The notes: generated by a model from the letters alone, not told the origin. DNA of 18,473 bases from Burkholderiaceae bacterium (GCA_023268425.1 JALRFN010000312.1:1-18473), one strand, 5' to 3'. Counted from the first letter of the stretch, positions 1 to 7,081 are shown. Numbers and translations are program-made.

Positions 1-1008
1 CATGGCCTGGGCACGACATTGCCTGCATGTCGTGCTTTTTTGCGTTCTCACCCCCAAGTCAAGCTGGTCTTGGTGGGTTTGCCCGGTGCCTGGGCCGAAG
101 CGGCCGATTTGCTGACAGATGGACGTGTGTCCACCGTCGACGCAGGAAGCGTGGTGGCGATGGATGACCCGGTTGAGGTCGCCTTGCGCCGTAAAAAAGA
201 CTCGTCCATGCGCCGCTCGATTGAGCTGGTGCGCGATGGCCAAGCCGACGCGGTGGTGTCTTCTGGCAACACCGGCGCTTTGATGGCGATCGCCCGTTAC
301 GTGCTCAAGACGCTAGACGGCATCGACCGCCCCGCCATTGCTTCGCAAATGCCCAGCCGCAATGGTGGAGCGACCACCATGTTGGACTTGGGTGCCAACG
401 TGGAATGCACGCCCGAGCATTTGCTGCAGTTTGCGGTCATGGGCTCAGCCTTGGTGGCCGCAACCAGTGACCGCGCGCGGCCTACCGTGGGTTTGCTCAA
501 TGTTGGTGAAGAGGTCATCAAAGGCGGTGAAAACATCAAGCGCGCTGGCGAGCTCTTGCGCCAAGCGGGCCAACGCGGTGAGATCAATTTCATCGGCAAC
601 GTTGAAGGCAACGACATTTTCAAAGGCACCAGCGACATCGTGGTGTGCGACGGTTTTGTGGGCAATGTGACCCTCAAGGCCAGTGAAGGCTTGGCGGCCA
701 TGCTCTCTGAAATGATCAAGCAAGAGTTTTCTCGCAATGTCTGGGCCAAGTTGATCGCTGTGGTGAGTTTGCCCGTGCTCAAGCGCTTCAAGGAGCGCAT
801 TGATCACCGCCGCTACAACGGCGCGGCCTTGCTCGGTTTGCGCGGCTTGGTTTTCAAGAGCCATGGCGGCGCCGACGCTTATGCGTTCGAGTGCGCCATG
901 GTCAAGGCTTATGATGCAGCCCAACATCGTTTGTTGGATCGGGTTCAAGCCCAGACCGCACACGCCGCCCACTGGCTGTCGGCGACGGCAGAAACTGCGT
1001 CGTCTTGA
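1..1008 (+). CDS. plsX: Phosphate acyltransferase PlsX (5' end cut off)
   Basis: PlsX converts acyl-ACP to acyl-phosphate, the donor used by PlsY in the first step of phospholipid synthesis. The reading frame is open from base 1 and starts with HGLGTTLPACRAFL, which matches the segment just after the family's N-terminal CMGGDHG motif. About a dozen codons are therefore missing to the left, and the TTG at 19 is an internal leucine, not a start. Family motifs seen are SGNTGALMA (about 262-288), MLDLGANVE, NVGEEVIKGG, and FIGNVEGNDIFKGTSDIVVCD (split here only by reading) with GFVGNVTLKASEG after it. The C-terminus is complete. It sits 18 bases ahead of fabH, the usual partner in this cluster. 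The family is soluble and peripheral to the membrane. The identification is firm; only the true start cannot be seen. Confidence 0.96.
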   Translation, partial: HGLGTTLPACRAFLRSHPQVKLVLVGLPGAWAEAADLLTDGRVSTVDAGSVVAMDDPVEVALRRKKDSSMRRSIELVRDGQADAVVSSGNTGALMAIARYVLKTLDGIDRPAIASQMPSRNGGATTMLDLGANVECTPEHLLQFAVMGSALVAATSDRARPTVGLLNVGEEVIKGGENIKRAGELLRQAGQRGEINFIGNVEGNDIFKGTSDIVVCDGFVGNVTLKASEGLAAMLSEMIKQEFSRNVWAKLIAVVSLPVLKRFKERIDHRRYNGAALLGLRGLVFKSHGGADAYAFECAMVKAYDAAQHRLLDRVQAQTAHAAHWLSATAETASS

Positions 1009-1026
1009 GCCCCTCTGATTCAAGGC

Positions 1027-2049
1027 ATGAAAGTTTACGCACGCATCACCGGTACGGGTAGCTACCTTCCTGAGCAGCGCCTGACGAACCAAGACATGGT
1101 TGAGCGTCTGGCCGCTCGGAACATTGAAACCAGCGACGACTGGATTGTGGAGCGCACTGGCATTCGTTCGCGCCACTTTGCACACCCAGATAGCAGTTCG
1201 AGTGACTTGGCGTTTCAAGCTTGCCGTCGCGCTTTGGCCGCAGCTGGACGCAAAGCGGCAGATGTCGATTTGATTGTGGTGGCGACATCCACGCCGGACA
1301 TGGTGTTCCCATCGACCGCGAGCATTTTGCAGCACAAGCTCACGTTGGCCGCCTTGGCCGATGGCGAGGAACGAGGGGCGGCTGGTTGCCCAGCCTTTGA
1401 TGTTCAAGCGGTCTGTACCGGCTTCATTTACGCGCTGACCGTGGCTGATGCCATGATCAAAACGGGCGCGGCGCGCTGTGCCTTGGTGGTCGGCGCAGAA
1501 GTGTTCTCGCGCATTTTGGACTTCAACGACCGCACCACGTGCGTGCTGTTTGGTGACGGTGCGGGGGCGGTCGTGCTCGAAGCGACCGAACACGAGGGTC
1601 ATGGCAGTGGGATTTTGGCGGCGGAGATCCACGCGGATGGCAAGCACCGCGAGATTTTGTGCACGCCAGGAACCGTCAGTGGTGGCCAAGTTTTGGGTGA
1701 CCCGACCCTCAAGATGGACGGCCCTGCTGTGTTCAAGCTGGCCGTGGGTTTGTTGGATGCCGCAGCGCGCGGTGCTGTTGAAAAAGCCGGCTTGACGCTG
1801 GACGATGTGGATTGGCTGGTGCCACACCAAGCCAACATCCGCATCATGCAAAGCACGGCCAAAAAGCTCAAACTCACGGACGATCGGGTGATCGTCACCG
1901 TGCACGACCATGGCAACACCTCAGCTGCGTCGATTCCCCTGGCCTTGGATCAAGCGGTGCATGATGGCCGCATCCAGCAGGGGCAAAACGTTTTGCTCGA
2001 AGGCGTGGGCGGTGGTTTCACCTGGGGCGCCGTGATGGTGCGCATGTGA
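1027..2049 (+). CDS. fabH: Beta-ketoacyl-ACP synthase III
   Basis: FabH condenses acetyl-CoA with malonyl-ACP to start each fatty acid chain. The 340-residue product has the thiolase-fold signature with a Cys-His-Asn triad: Cys130 in AVCTGF, His267 in VPHQAN and Asn297 in DHGNTSAA. The E. coli equivalents are near 112, 244 and 274. The offset comes mostly from an extra loop near residues 108-120 (LADGEERGAAG), which I believe is common in Burkholderiales homologues. The glycine-rich end GVGGGFTWGA is intact. ATG 1027 is the natural start, giving the expected N-terminus (YARITGTGSYLPE). The Shine-Dalgarno match is poor, so translation may depend on coupling to plsX, 18 bases upstream. Probably cotranscribed with plsX and fabD. 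Confidence 0.97.
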   Translation: MKVYARITGTGSYLPEQRLTNQDMVERLAARNIETSDDWIVERTGIRSRHFAHPDSSSSDLAFQACRRALAAAGRKAADVDLIVVATSTPDMVFPSTASILQHKLTLAALADGEERGAAGCPAFDVQAVCTGFIYALTVADAMIKTGAARCALVVGAEVFSRILDFNDRTTCVLFGDGAGAVVLEATEHEGHGSGILAAEIHADGKHREILCTPGTVSGGQVLGDPTLKMDGPAVFKLAVGLLDAAARGAVEKAGLTLDDVDWLVPHQANIRIMQSTAKKLKLTDDRVIVTVHDHGNTSAASIPLALDQAVHDGRIQQGQNVLLEGVGGGFTWGAVMVRM

Positions 2050-2074
2050 GCGTGAGCACGAATCAGGAACAGAC

Positions 2075-3025
2075 ATGACAGCATTTGCATTTGTATTTCC
2101 CGGCCAAGGTTCTCAGGCGGTGGGCATGTTGGATGCGTGGGGCGATCACGCGGCTGTGCGCGAGGCGGTGCAAGAAGCATCGGATGCCTTGGGTGAAGAC
2201 CTCGGGCAGTTGATCGCGCAGGGTCCCAAAGAAGCCCTGGCGCTGACCACGAACACCCAGCCCGTGATGTTGGTGGCGGGTGTGGCGGCTTATCGCGCTT
2301 GGATGGCTGAGGTGGGCACTGCGCCTTCGTTGATGGCAGGCCACAGCTTGGGTGAGTACTCGGCCTTGGTGGCTTCCGGTGCCTTGAGTTTGGCGCAGGC
2401 TGCGCCTTTGGTGCGTTTGCGCGCTCAGGCCATGCAAGAGGCCGTGCCCGTCGGAGCTGGCGCCATGGCGGCGGTCTTGGGTATGGCAGCGGCCGACGTG
2501 GTTCGGGTGTGTGCTGAAGTGCAAGCGACGTTCGCGTCTGACAGTGGTGAGGTGGTTGAGGCAGTGAACTTCAACGACCCCATGCAAACGGTGATCGCCG
2601 GCTCCAAAGCGGCAGTCGATCAGGCAGCTGTGGCTTTGAAAGCCGCCGGCGCCAAGCGCGCCCTGCCCTTGCCAGTGTCTGCGCCATTTCACTCCAGCCT
2701 GATGAAGCCTGCTGCTGAGCGCTTGGCCACAGCACTGTCGGCTTTGGAGATGCAAACTCCCAGCATTCCGGTGCTCAACAACATCGATGTGGCGGTGGAG
2801 TCAGACGTCGCCCGCATCAAGGATGCACTGGTGCGTCAGGCATTTGGCCCCGTGCGTTGGGTGGAGTGCATGGCTGCGATGCAGGCGCAAGGCATTGGCG
2901 CCTTGGTCGAGTGCGGTCCGGGTAAGGTCTTGGCAGGCATGGCCAAACGCATCAACAGTGAGTGGAACACGGCGGCGGTCTTCGACCCCGCCAGCTTGGA
3001 AGAAGCGAAAGGCATGCTGGCATGA
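2075..3025 (+). CDS. fabD: Malonyl-CoA:ACP transacylase
   Basis: FabD moves the malonyl group from CoA to ACP, supplying extender units for FabH and FabF. The 316-residue product begins with the family's FVFPGQGSQ. It carries nucleophile Ser91 in GHSLGEYSAL, Arg116 in LVRLRAQAM (substrate carboxylate binding) and His206 in SAPFHSSLM. All are at the usual spacing relative to the E. coli enzyme (92, 117, 201). AGGA at 2065-2068, six bases ahead of the ATG, supports the start. Its stop codon overlaps the fabG start in an ATGA, so the two are likely translationally coupled. Cytoplasmic. Confidence 0.97.
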   Translation: MTAFAFVFPGQGSQAVGMLDAWGDHAAVREAVQEASDALGEDLGQLIAQGPKEALALTTNTQPVMLVAGVAAYRAWMAEVGTAPSLMAGHSLGEYSALVASGALSLAQAAPLVRLRAQAMQEAVPVGAGAMAAVLGMAAADVVRVCAEVQATFASDSGEVVEAVNFNDPMQTVIAGSKAAVDQAAVALKAAGAKRALPLPVSAPFHSSLMKPAAERLATALSALEMQTPSIPVLNNIDVAVESDVARIKDALVRQAFGPVRWVECMAAMQAQGIGALVECGPGKVLAGMAKRINSEWNTAAVFDPASLEEAKGMLA

Positions 3026-3771
3026 GTACGCAAACGATTTCCAACCCGGTGGCCCTGGTCACGGGGGCGTCCCGTGGCATCGGGGCCGCCATTGCGCAGA
3101 CATTGGCTCAGCAAGGTTTCCGCGTGATTGGCACTGCGACCAGCGAGTCGGGTGCGCAAGCCATCGGTCAAGCCTTGGCTGCTCATGAGGGCTGTCGCGG
3201 TGCTTGTGTGAATGTCAACGATTTGCCTGCGGTTGAACAGTTGGTGGATGACATTGTGAAGACCGACGGTGGCTTGCACGTCTTGGTCAACAATGCGGGC
3301 ATCACCCGTGACATGCTAGCGATGCGCCTCAAAGACGAGGACTGGGACGCGGTGGTTTCAACGAATTTGAGTTCAGTGTTCCGCGCCAGCCGCACGGTCA
3401 TCAAGCCGATGATGAAGCAGCGTTACGGTCGCATCATCAACATCACGTCGGTGGTGGGCGCTTCGGGTAACCCTGGGCAGGCCAATTACGCGGCCGCGAA
3501 AGCGGGCGTTGCGGGCATGACGCGCGCGCTGGCCCGCGAATTGGGTAGCCGCAACATCACGGTCAACTGCGTCGCCCCTGGTTTCATCGAAACCGACATG
3601 ACGGCTCAACTGCCAGAGGCGCAGCAGCAAGCCCTGTTGTCCCAGATTCCCCTGGGTCACTTGGGCAAACCCAGTGACATCGCCCACATGGTGGCATTCT
3701 TGGCTGGTGCGCAAGCGGCGTACATCACGGGCCAAGAGATCCACGTCAATGGTGGCATGTTCATGGCGTAA
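3022..3771 (+). CDS. fabG: 3-oxoacyl-ACP reductase FabG
   Basis: FabG is the NADPH-dependent reductase that makes the first reduction of each elongation cycle. The 249-residue short-chain dehydrogenase shows the dinucleotide motif GASRGIG (residues 15-21), NNAG (90-93) and catalytic Asn115, Ser143, Tyr156 and Lys160 (YAAAK). The end HVNGGMFMA is typical of FabG. The frame is open upstream into fabD, but ATG 3022 gives the normal N-terminus and has AAAGG at 3008-3012. It overlaps the fabD stop by four bases (ATGA). The longer form from 2962 would add 20 residues without family similarity. It ends 130 bases before acpP. Confidence 0.97.
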   Translation: MSTQTISNPVALVTGASRGIGAAIAQTLAQQGFRVIGTATSESGAQAIGQALAAHEGCRGACVNVNDLPAVEQLVDDIVKTDGGLHVLVNNAGITRDMLAMRLKDEDWDAVVSTNLSSVFRASRTVIKPMMKQRYGRIINITSVVGASGNPGQANYAAAKAGVAGMTRALARELGSRNITVNCVAPGFIETDMTAQLPEAQQQALLSQIPLGHLGKPSDIAHMVAFLAGAQAAYITGQEIHVNGGMFMA

Positions 3772-3780
3772 CATCGCCAC

Positions 3781-3801
3781 GAGATCGGGCTTTTCGGTCT
3801 C
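3781..3801 (+). other. Small stem-loop after fabG
   Basis: GAGATCG and CGGTCTC can pair as a seven-base-pair stem (one G-U pair) around a seven-base loop. It begins nine bases after the fabG stop. There is no run of T after it, so it is not a convincing intrinsic terminator. It could still be a weak attenuator or 3'-end protecting structure that helps separate acpP expression from the genes upstream. Confidence 0.25.
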
Positions 3802-3853
3802 AGGGAAATCCCCCAATATTGCCTTGATCTGGATGCCTAAACCCGGTCAAGCG

Positions 3854-3872
3854 GGCCGTTAAAATGGCCGCC
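3854..3872 (+). promoter_or_regulatory. Candidate acpP promoter (-10 TAAAAT)
   Basis: TAAAAT at 3860-3865 is a good sigma-70 -10 hexamer. It lies inside a near-palindrome (GGCCGTT at 3854-3860 facing AATGGCC at 3863-3869). Initiation near 3872 would leave a leader of about 30 bases with a good ribosome site. No good -35 hexamer is seen at 16-18 bases upstream; TTGATC at 3824-3829 is too far away. A dedicated acpP promoter is plausible because ACP is needed in far larger amounts than the enzymes around it. The palindrome could serve as an operator, but no known regulator site is recognised. Confidence 0.4.
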
Positions 3873-3901
3873 TGTTTGTTAACAACCCTTAGAGGGAAAA
3901 A

Positions 3902-4141
3902 ATGAGTGATATCGAAGCACGTGTGAAAAAAATCATCGCCGAACAATTGGGCGTGGAAGAAAGCCAAGTCACCAACGACAAAGCTTTCGTGGCCGATTTG
4001 GGCGCTGATTCTTTGGACACGGTGGAATTGGTGATGGCGTTGGAAGATGAGTTCGGCATCGAAATCCCGGATGAAGACGCCGAGAAGATCACCAATGTGC
4101 AGCAAGCCATCGATTACGCTTCTACCCACAACAAAGCCTGA
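3902..4141 (+). CDS. acpP: Acyl carrier protein
   Basis: ACP is the small acidic carrier that holds growing acyl chains on a 4'-phosphopantetheine arm. The 79-residue product has the modification site Ser37 in GADSLDTVELVMALE, and the usual acidic helix II-III surface (EDEFGIEIPDEDAE). The arm would be added by the AcpS encoded at 16017. AGAGGG at 3891-3896, five bases from the ATG, is a strong ribosome site, in keeping with high expression. It lies six bases ahead of fabF. Confidence 0.98.
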   Translation: MSDIEARVKKIIAEQLGVEESQVTNDKAFVADLGADSLDTVELVMALEDEFGIEIPDEDAEKITNVQQAIDYASTHNKA

Positions 4142-4147
4142 TTGCGG

Positions 4148-5392
4148 ATGAGCCGACGTCGAGTAGTCATCACCGGCCTGGGCTGTGTCAGCCCGGTCGG
4201 CAATACCGTGCAAGCGTCTTGGGACAGCTTGTTGGCGGGGCGCTCAGGGATTGCCAAGATCACCGCCTTTGACGCCAGCGCGTTTGCTTGTCAAATCGCT
4301 GGTGAAGTCAAAGACTTGGATCTGGAAACCTACATCAACTCCAAAGATGCGCGCACGATGGACCGCTTCATCCACCTGGGGGTGGTTGCGGCGGCACAGG
4401 CGATCGCAGATGCAGGCTTGCCGCAGGGCGATGACCTGTCTGACGAGTTGGCCGAGCGGATTGGTTGTGTGATTGGTTCGGGGATTGGTGGTTTGCCGCT
4501 GATTGAGAACATGCACAGCGAGTTGACCAATCGGGGCCCTCGCCGCATTTCGCCGTTCTTTGTGCCCGCATCCATCATCAACATGATCTCTGGTCATGTG
4601 TCCATGCGCCATGGCTTCAAAGGCCCGAACTTGGCGGTGGTCACGGCCTGCACCACAGGTTTGCACAGCATTGGCGAAGCCTCTCGCATGATCGAGTACG
4701 GCGACGCTGACATTGTGGTTGCCGGAGGTTCTGAAGCCACGGTTTCGCCCTTGGGTGTGGGCGGATTCGCGGCCATGCGTGCCTTGTCGACACGCAACGA
4801 CGACCCCACAGCGGCTTCTCGGCCCTGGGACAAAGACCGGGACGGTTTTGTGCTGGGCGAAGGTTCCGGAGTGATGGTGTTGGAGTCGCTGGAGAGTGCG
4901 CAAGCACGCGGGGCCCGCATTTATGCGGAAGTCGTGGGCTATGGCATGAGTGCTGACGCTGGTCACATGACGGCTCCCAATATGGACGGTCCACGCCGCG
5001 CCATGGCCAATGCCTTGCGCAACGCGGGTGTCAACGCTGACCAAGTGAACTACATCAACGCGCACGGGACATCCACCCCCTTGGGTGATGTCAATGAGAG
5101 CAACGCGATCAAAGCGGCGCTGGGCGACCATGCGCGGCAAGTCTTGGTGAGCTCGACCAAGTCCATGACCGGACACTTGTTGGGTGGCGCTGGTGGTGTG
5201 GAAAGCGTGTTCACCGCTTTGTCGGTGTATCACCAAAAAGTGCCGCCCACCATCAACATCGACAACCAAGACCCCGAGTGCGACCTCGACTACTGCGCCA
5301 ACACAGCGCGTGACGTCAAGATCGACATCGCGGTGAAGAACAACTTTGGTTTTGGTGGAACCAACGGGTCATTGGTGTTCAAACGCTTCTGA
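4148..5392 (+). CDS. fabF: Beta-ketoacyl-ACP synthase II
   Basis: FabF elongates acyl-ACP by condensation with malonyl-ACP and, in E. coli, is the enzyme for temperature-adjusted elongation of palmitoleate. The 414-residue product has the KAS I/II triad Cys168 (TACTTG), His306 (NAHGTST) and His343 (TGHLLGGAGG). It also has Lys338 and the C-terminal NNFGFGGTN loop. ATG 4148 gives MSRRRVVITGLGC, the usual family start. An in-frame TTG six bases upstream is less likely. No good Shine-Dalgarno is present, and the six-base gap suggests coupling to acpP. Length and motifs fit FabF rather than FabB. Confidence 0.97.
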   Translation: MSRRRVVITGLGCVSPVGNTVQASWDSLLAGRSGIAKITAFDASAFACQIAGEVKDLDLETYINSKDARTMDRFIHLGVVAAAQAIADAGLPQGDDLSDELAERIGCVIGSGIGGLPLIENMHSELTNRGPRRISPFFVPASIINMISGHVSMRHGFKGPNLAVVTACTTGLHSIGEASRMIEYGDADIVVAGGSEATVSPLGVGGFAAMRALSTRNDDPTAASRPWDKDRDGFVLGEGSGVMVLESLESAQARGARIYAEVVGYGMSADAGHMTAPNMDGPRRAMANALRNAGVNADQVNYINAHGTSTPLGDVNESNAIKAALGDHARQVLVSSTKSMTGHLLGGAGGVESVFTALSVYHQKVPPTINIDNQDPECDLDYCANTARDVKIDIAVKNNFGFGGTNGSLVFKRF

Positions 5393-5407
5393 TTTGTTGT
5401 TTTTGCC

Positions 5408-5860
5408 ATGCACGACGCCCCATCGGTGAGTTTTCCGGTGGGGCGTTGTGTTTGGTGCCATCGCTTGGTATTGGCGCTTTGGTGCGCGGGCGTCGTGTGT
5501 GCACTGGCCGTGGGTTGGTGGGCGCGGCAGCCCTGGGCATTGCTGGGCTTGGTGTTGATTTTTGGTCTTGGGGGAGCGGTCTATTTCGCGCTTCAGTCGT
5601 GGCCCAGTGGGCGTTTGCTGTGGCGCAGTGGTGTGCCAGCTCCAGTGCGCGGTTGGTGGTGGCAGACCGATGAGCAGGGCCCGACCGAATCAGTGACGGA
5701 ACTTTTGGTGCTCGCTGACCTCCAAAGCGGCATGCTTTTGGCCCTGCGTTTGTCCACCAAGCGGCGACTCACCCTTTGGGTGCGGCGTGCGCACGCGCCT
5801 TTGCATTGGCAGGCCTTGCGCCAAGCCATTTGGTTTCATGCTGGAGAGGGTGCGGCGTGA
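5408..5860 (+). CDS. Small membrane protein, YgfX/CptA-like (tentative)
   Basis: The 150-residue product has two predicted membrane helices in its first half (about 20-38 and 42-63) joined by the short turn WWARQPW. A soluble tail follows, containing LLWRSG, LLALRLS, RLTLWVRRAHAPLHWQALRQAIW. This layout, with a final Trp/Arg-rich W-x-x-LR segment, resembles the YgfX/CptA family (DUF1434), but the similarity is judged by eye and no conserved catalytic residues are known. The start is uncertain. ATG 5408 lacks a ribosome site and lies at the foot of a 16-base-pair hairpin. GTG 5438 has GGTGAG at 5425-5430 seven bases ahead and still leaves both helices. The stop overlaps the rpoE start (GTGA), so the gene is probably translated together with rpoE. 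A sigma-E promoter candidate lies inside it. A role in envelope stress is an inference from position only. Confidence 0.7.
   Translation: MHDAPSVSFPVGRCVWCHRLVLALWCAGVVCALAVGWWARQPWALLGLVLIFGLGGAVYFALQSWPSGRLLWRSGVPAPVRGWWWQTDEQGPTESVTELLVLADLQSGMLLALRLSTKRRLTLWVRRAHAPLHWQALRQAIWFHAGEGAA
5411..5450 (+). terminator. Strong hairpin after fabF (terminator-like)
   Basis: Bases 5411-5426 pair with 5435-5450 in a 16-base-pair stem containing two G-U pairs, around the loop TGAGTTTT. The core is ACGCCCCATCGG facing CCGGTGGGGCGT. It starts 19 bases after the fabF stop, where a terminator for the fatty-acid operon would be. Only three T residues follow, so termination may be partial or Rho-aided. It overlaps the first codons of the next reading frame, so it may also hinder translation of that gene when transcribed from upstream. 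Confidence 0.55.
5698..5725 (+). promoter_or_regulatory. Candidate sigma-E promoter for rpoE-rseA-rseB
   Basis: GGAACTT at 5698-5704 is an exact match to the sigma-E/AlgU -35 consensus. It is followed by a 16-base spacer and TCCAA at 5721-5725, which fits the -10 form TCNAA. Initiation would fall near 5730, about 125 bases ahead of the rpoE GTG, within the coding region of the small membrane protein. Autoregulation of rpoE by its own sigma factor is the established arrangement in E. coli and Pseudomonas. The match in sequence, spacing and place makes chance unlikely, but it is untested here. Confidence 0.72.
5843..5850 (+). promoter_or_regulatory. Ribosome binding site that fixes the rpoE start
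   Basis: The purine block GGAGAGGG ends six bases before GTG 5857. It is the best Shine-Dalgarno match near the start of the sigma-factor gene and selects this GTG over the upstream in-frame ATG at 5776. It lies within the last codons of the preceding gene. Confidence 0.7.
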
Positions 5861-6492
5861 GCCTCACGCCCAACAGCCCTGTCCACAAACCAGCCGACGA
5901 GTGGTTGGTCGAGCGTGTTTTGGGCGGGGACAACCGGGCGTTTGACATGTTGGTCATCAAATACCAAGCGCGTGTCCAACGCTTGATTGGTCGCTGGGTC
6001 AGGGATGCCGCGGTGGCCGAGGAGTTGACCCAAGAGACATTCATCAAGGCTTATCAAGCCTTGCCGCAATTTCGGGGTGAAGCGAAGTTTTACACCTGGT
6101 TGTACCGCATCGCCGTGAATGCAGCAAAGAAGCACGTGAGCTCGCCGCGCCAGCACATGCACCTGGTGTACCTGGATGCCGCGAATGACGACGAGGAAAC
6201 TTTTTCATTGCGCGCGGACTCCATGGAGCAGATGACCGATCACAACACCCCAGAAGCCAGTCTGGCCGCACGAGAGATTGCGCAGGCGGTGCAGACTGCT
6301 CTGGAGGCGCTGCCCGAGGAGTTGCGCCAGGCCTTGGTGTTGCGGGAGATGGATGGCATGAGCTACGACGACATTGCTGCTGCCATGGACTGTCCCATCG
6401 GCACGGTGCGGTCACGGATTTTTCGAGCGCGGGAAGCAATTGCCAAAACCATCCAGCCCATGCTGGCGCGTCAAACAGGAAAGCGGTGGTGA
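5857..6492 (+). CDS. rpoE: Extracytoplasmic-function sigma factor RpoE/AlgU
   Basis: RpoE directs RNA polymerase to envelope-stress genes. The 211-residue product has sigma region 2 (about 28-95, with ELTQETFIKAYQAL and FYTWLYRIAVN) and region 4 (about 143-197, with LPEELRQALVLRE, MSYDDIAAAMDCPIGTV and RSRIFRAREAI). These closely match the E. coli RpoE/AlgU group. It is about 20 residues longer than E. coli RpoE, through a short N-terminal tail and a longer acidic linker (about 105-132). GTG 5857 is chosen because of GGAGAGGG upstream and because homology begins near DEWLVERV. The frame open from 5776 would add 27 residues without similarity. It overlaps the previous gene by four bases (GTGA) and is followed directly by its anti-sigma factor. 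Likely controlled by RseA binding and by its own promoter at 5698. Confidence 0.96.
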   Translation: MSLTPNSPVHKPADEWLVERVLGGDNRAFDMLVIKYQARVQRLIGRWVRDAAVAEELTQETFIKAYQALPQFRGEAKFYTWLYRIAVNAAKKHVSSPRQHMHLVYLDAANDDEETFSLRADSMEQMTDHNTPEASLAAREIAQAVQTALEALPEELRQALVLREMDGMSYDDIAAAMDCPIGTVRSRIFRAREAIAKTIQPMLARQTGKRW

Positions 6493-6494
6493 AC

Positions 6495-7079
6495 ATGAGC
6501 AACAAGACAGCAAACACGGGTGAATGGGTGTCTGCTTTGCACGACGATGCTTTGCACGAATGGCCGCAGCACCATGTACTGGATGACGAAGCCTTGGCCC
6601 ATTGGCAAGCGGCAGTTCACATCCAGCAGGCCCTGCGATCTGACCACGGGGTGCAAGTCGGTTCACAGCAACGGGTCTTGGAGGCGATGCAGGTGGTTTA
6701 TCGCGAATCCGCATCGGGAAAGCCGTCTGGTTCGCTGGTGCATGCGGCGCTTGGGCTGACCCAGCCAGGTCCGTCTCACCGCGAGGCCGCGAATGCGCAC
6801 GGCGCCGCTTGGCCCTGGGCGGCGGTTTTGGTTTTGGCCATCGGTGCTTGGTGGGCTTGGCCGCAGCAGCCCAGCACCGAGGTCGTGATGGCATCGCGCT
6901 CGCCCGTAGAGGCGCCAGTCGCCAGCGTGGCTCAGGCTGAGCCCGTGCTGGTTGAGCAAAACGGCGTGTTGCGCGACCCACGTTTGGATGCTTTGCTGCA
7001 AAGCCATCGCCAATCGGGTTTGGGCTCAGCCTTGCAGTATCCAGCGGGTTTTGTGCGCAGCGTGGCCTTGGAGCGTTGA
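6495..7079 (+). CDS. rseA: Anti-sigma-E factor RseA/MucA
   Basis: RseA is an inner-membrane protein that holds RpoE inactive until envelope stress triggers its proteolysis. The 194-residue product starts with an anti-sigma domain (about 6-70, with EWVSALHDDALHEW and LAHWQAAVHIQQALRSD). One membrane helix follows at about 104-123 (WPWAAVLVLAIGAWWAW), then a periplasmic tail ending RDPRLDALLQSHRQ. That end is typical of the betaproteobacterial proteins. The start is uncertain. ATG 6495 is listed, but GTG 6489 overlaps the rpoE stop in a GTGA and stands five bases after AGGAAAG (6477-6483), so it is a real alternative that adds two residues. Gene order after rpoE and before rseB supports the call. 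Confidence 0.9.
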   Translation: MSNKTANTGEWVSALHDDALHEWPQHHVLDDEALAHWQAAVHIQQALRSDHGVQVGSQQRVLEAMQVVYRESASGKPSGSLVHAALGLTQPGPSHREAANAHGAAWPWAAVLVLAIGAWWAWPQQPSTEVVMASRSPVEAPVASVAQAEPVLVEQNGVLRDPRLDALLQSHRQSGLGSALQYPAGFVRSVALER

Positions 7080-7081
7080 GC

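Noticed and set aside
445..1911. Long open frame on the minus strand across plsX and fabH (488 codons)
   Set aside because: It is antisense to two certain genes, its product has no recognisable domain, and such mirror frames are expected in GC-rich DNA with strong third-position bias.
2565..2590. TGAACTT within fabD as a further sigma-E promoter
   Set aside because: No TCNAA-like -10 follows at 15-17 bases, and no gene start is nearby. Similar GAACTT matches in lepB (12641) and recO (15067) fail for the same reason.
3781..3801. Stem-loop after fabG as a true intrinsic terminator
   Set aside because: The stem is short and no T-run follows; kept only as a weak structure.
4142..4147. TTG 4142 as the fabF start
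   Set aside because: It adds two residues not typical of FabF and overlaps nothing useful; ATG 4148 gives the standard N-terminus.
4244..5269. Minus-strand open frame within fabF (341 codons)
   Set aside because: Antisense shadow of fabF with no signal, domain or ribosome site.
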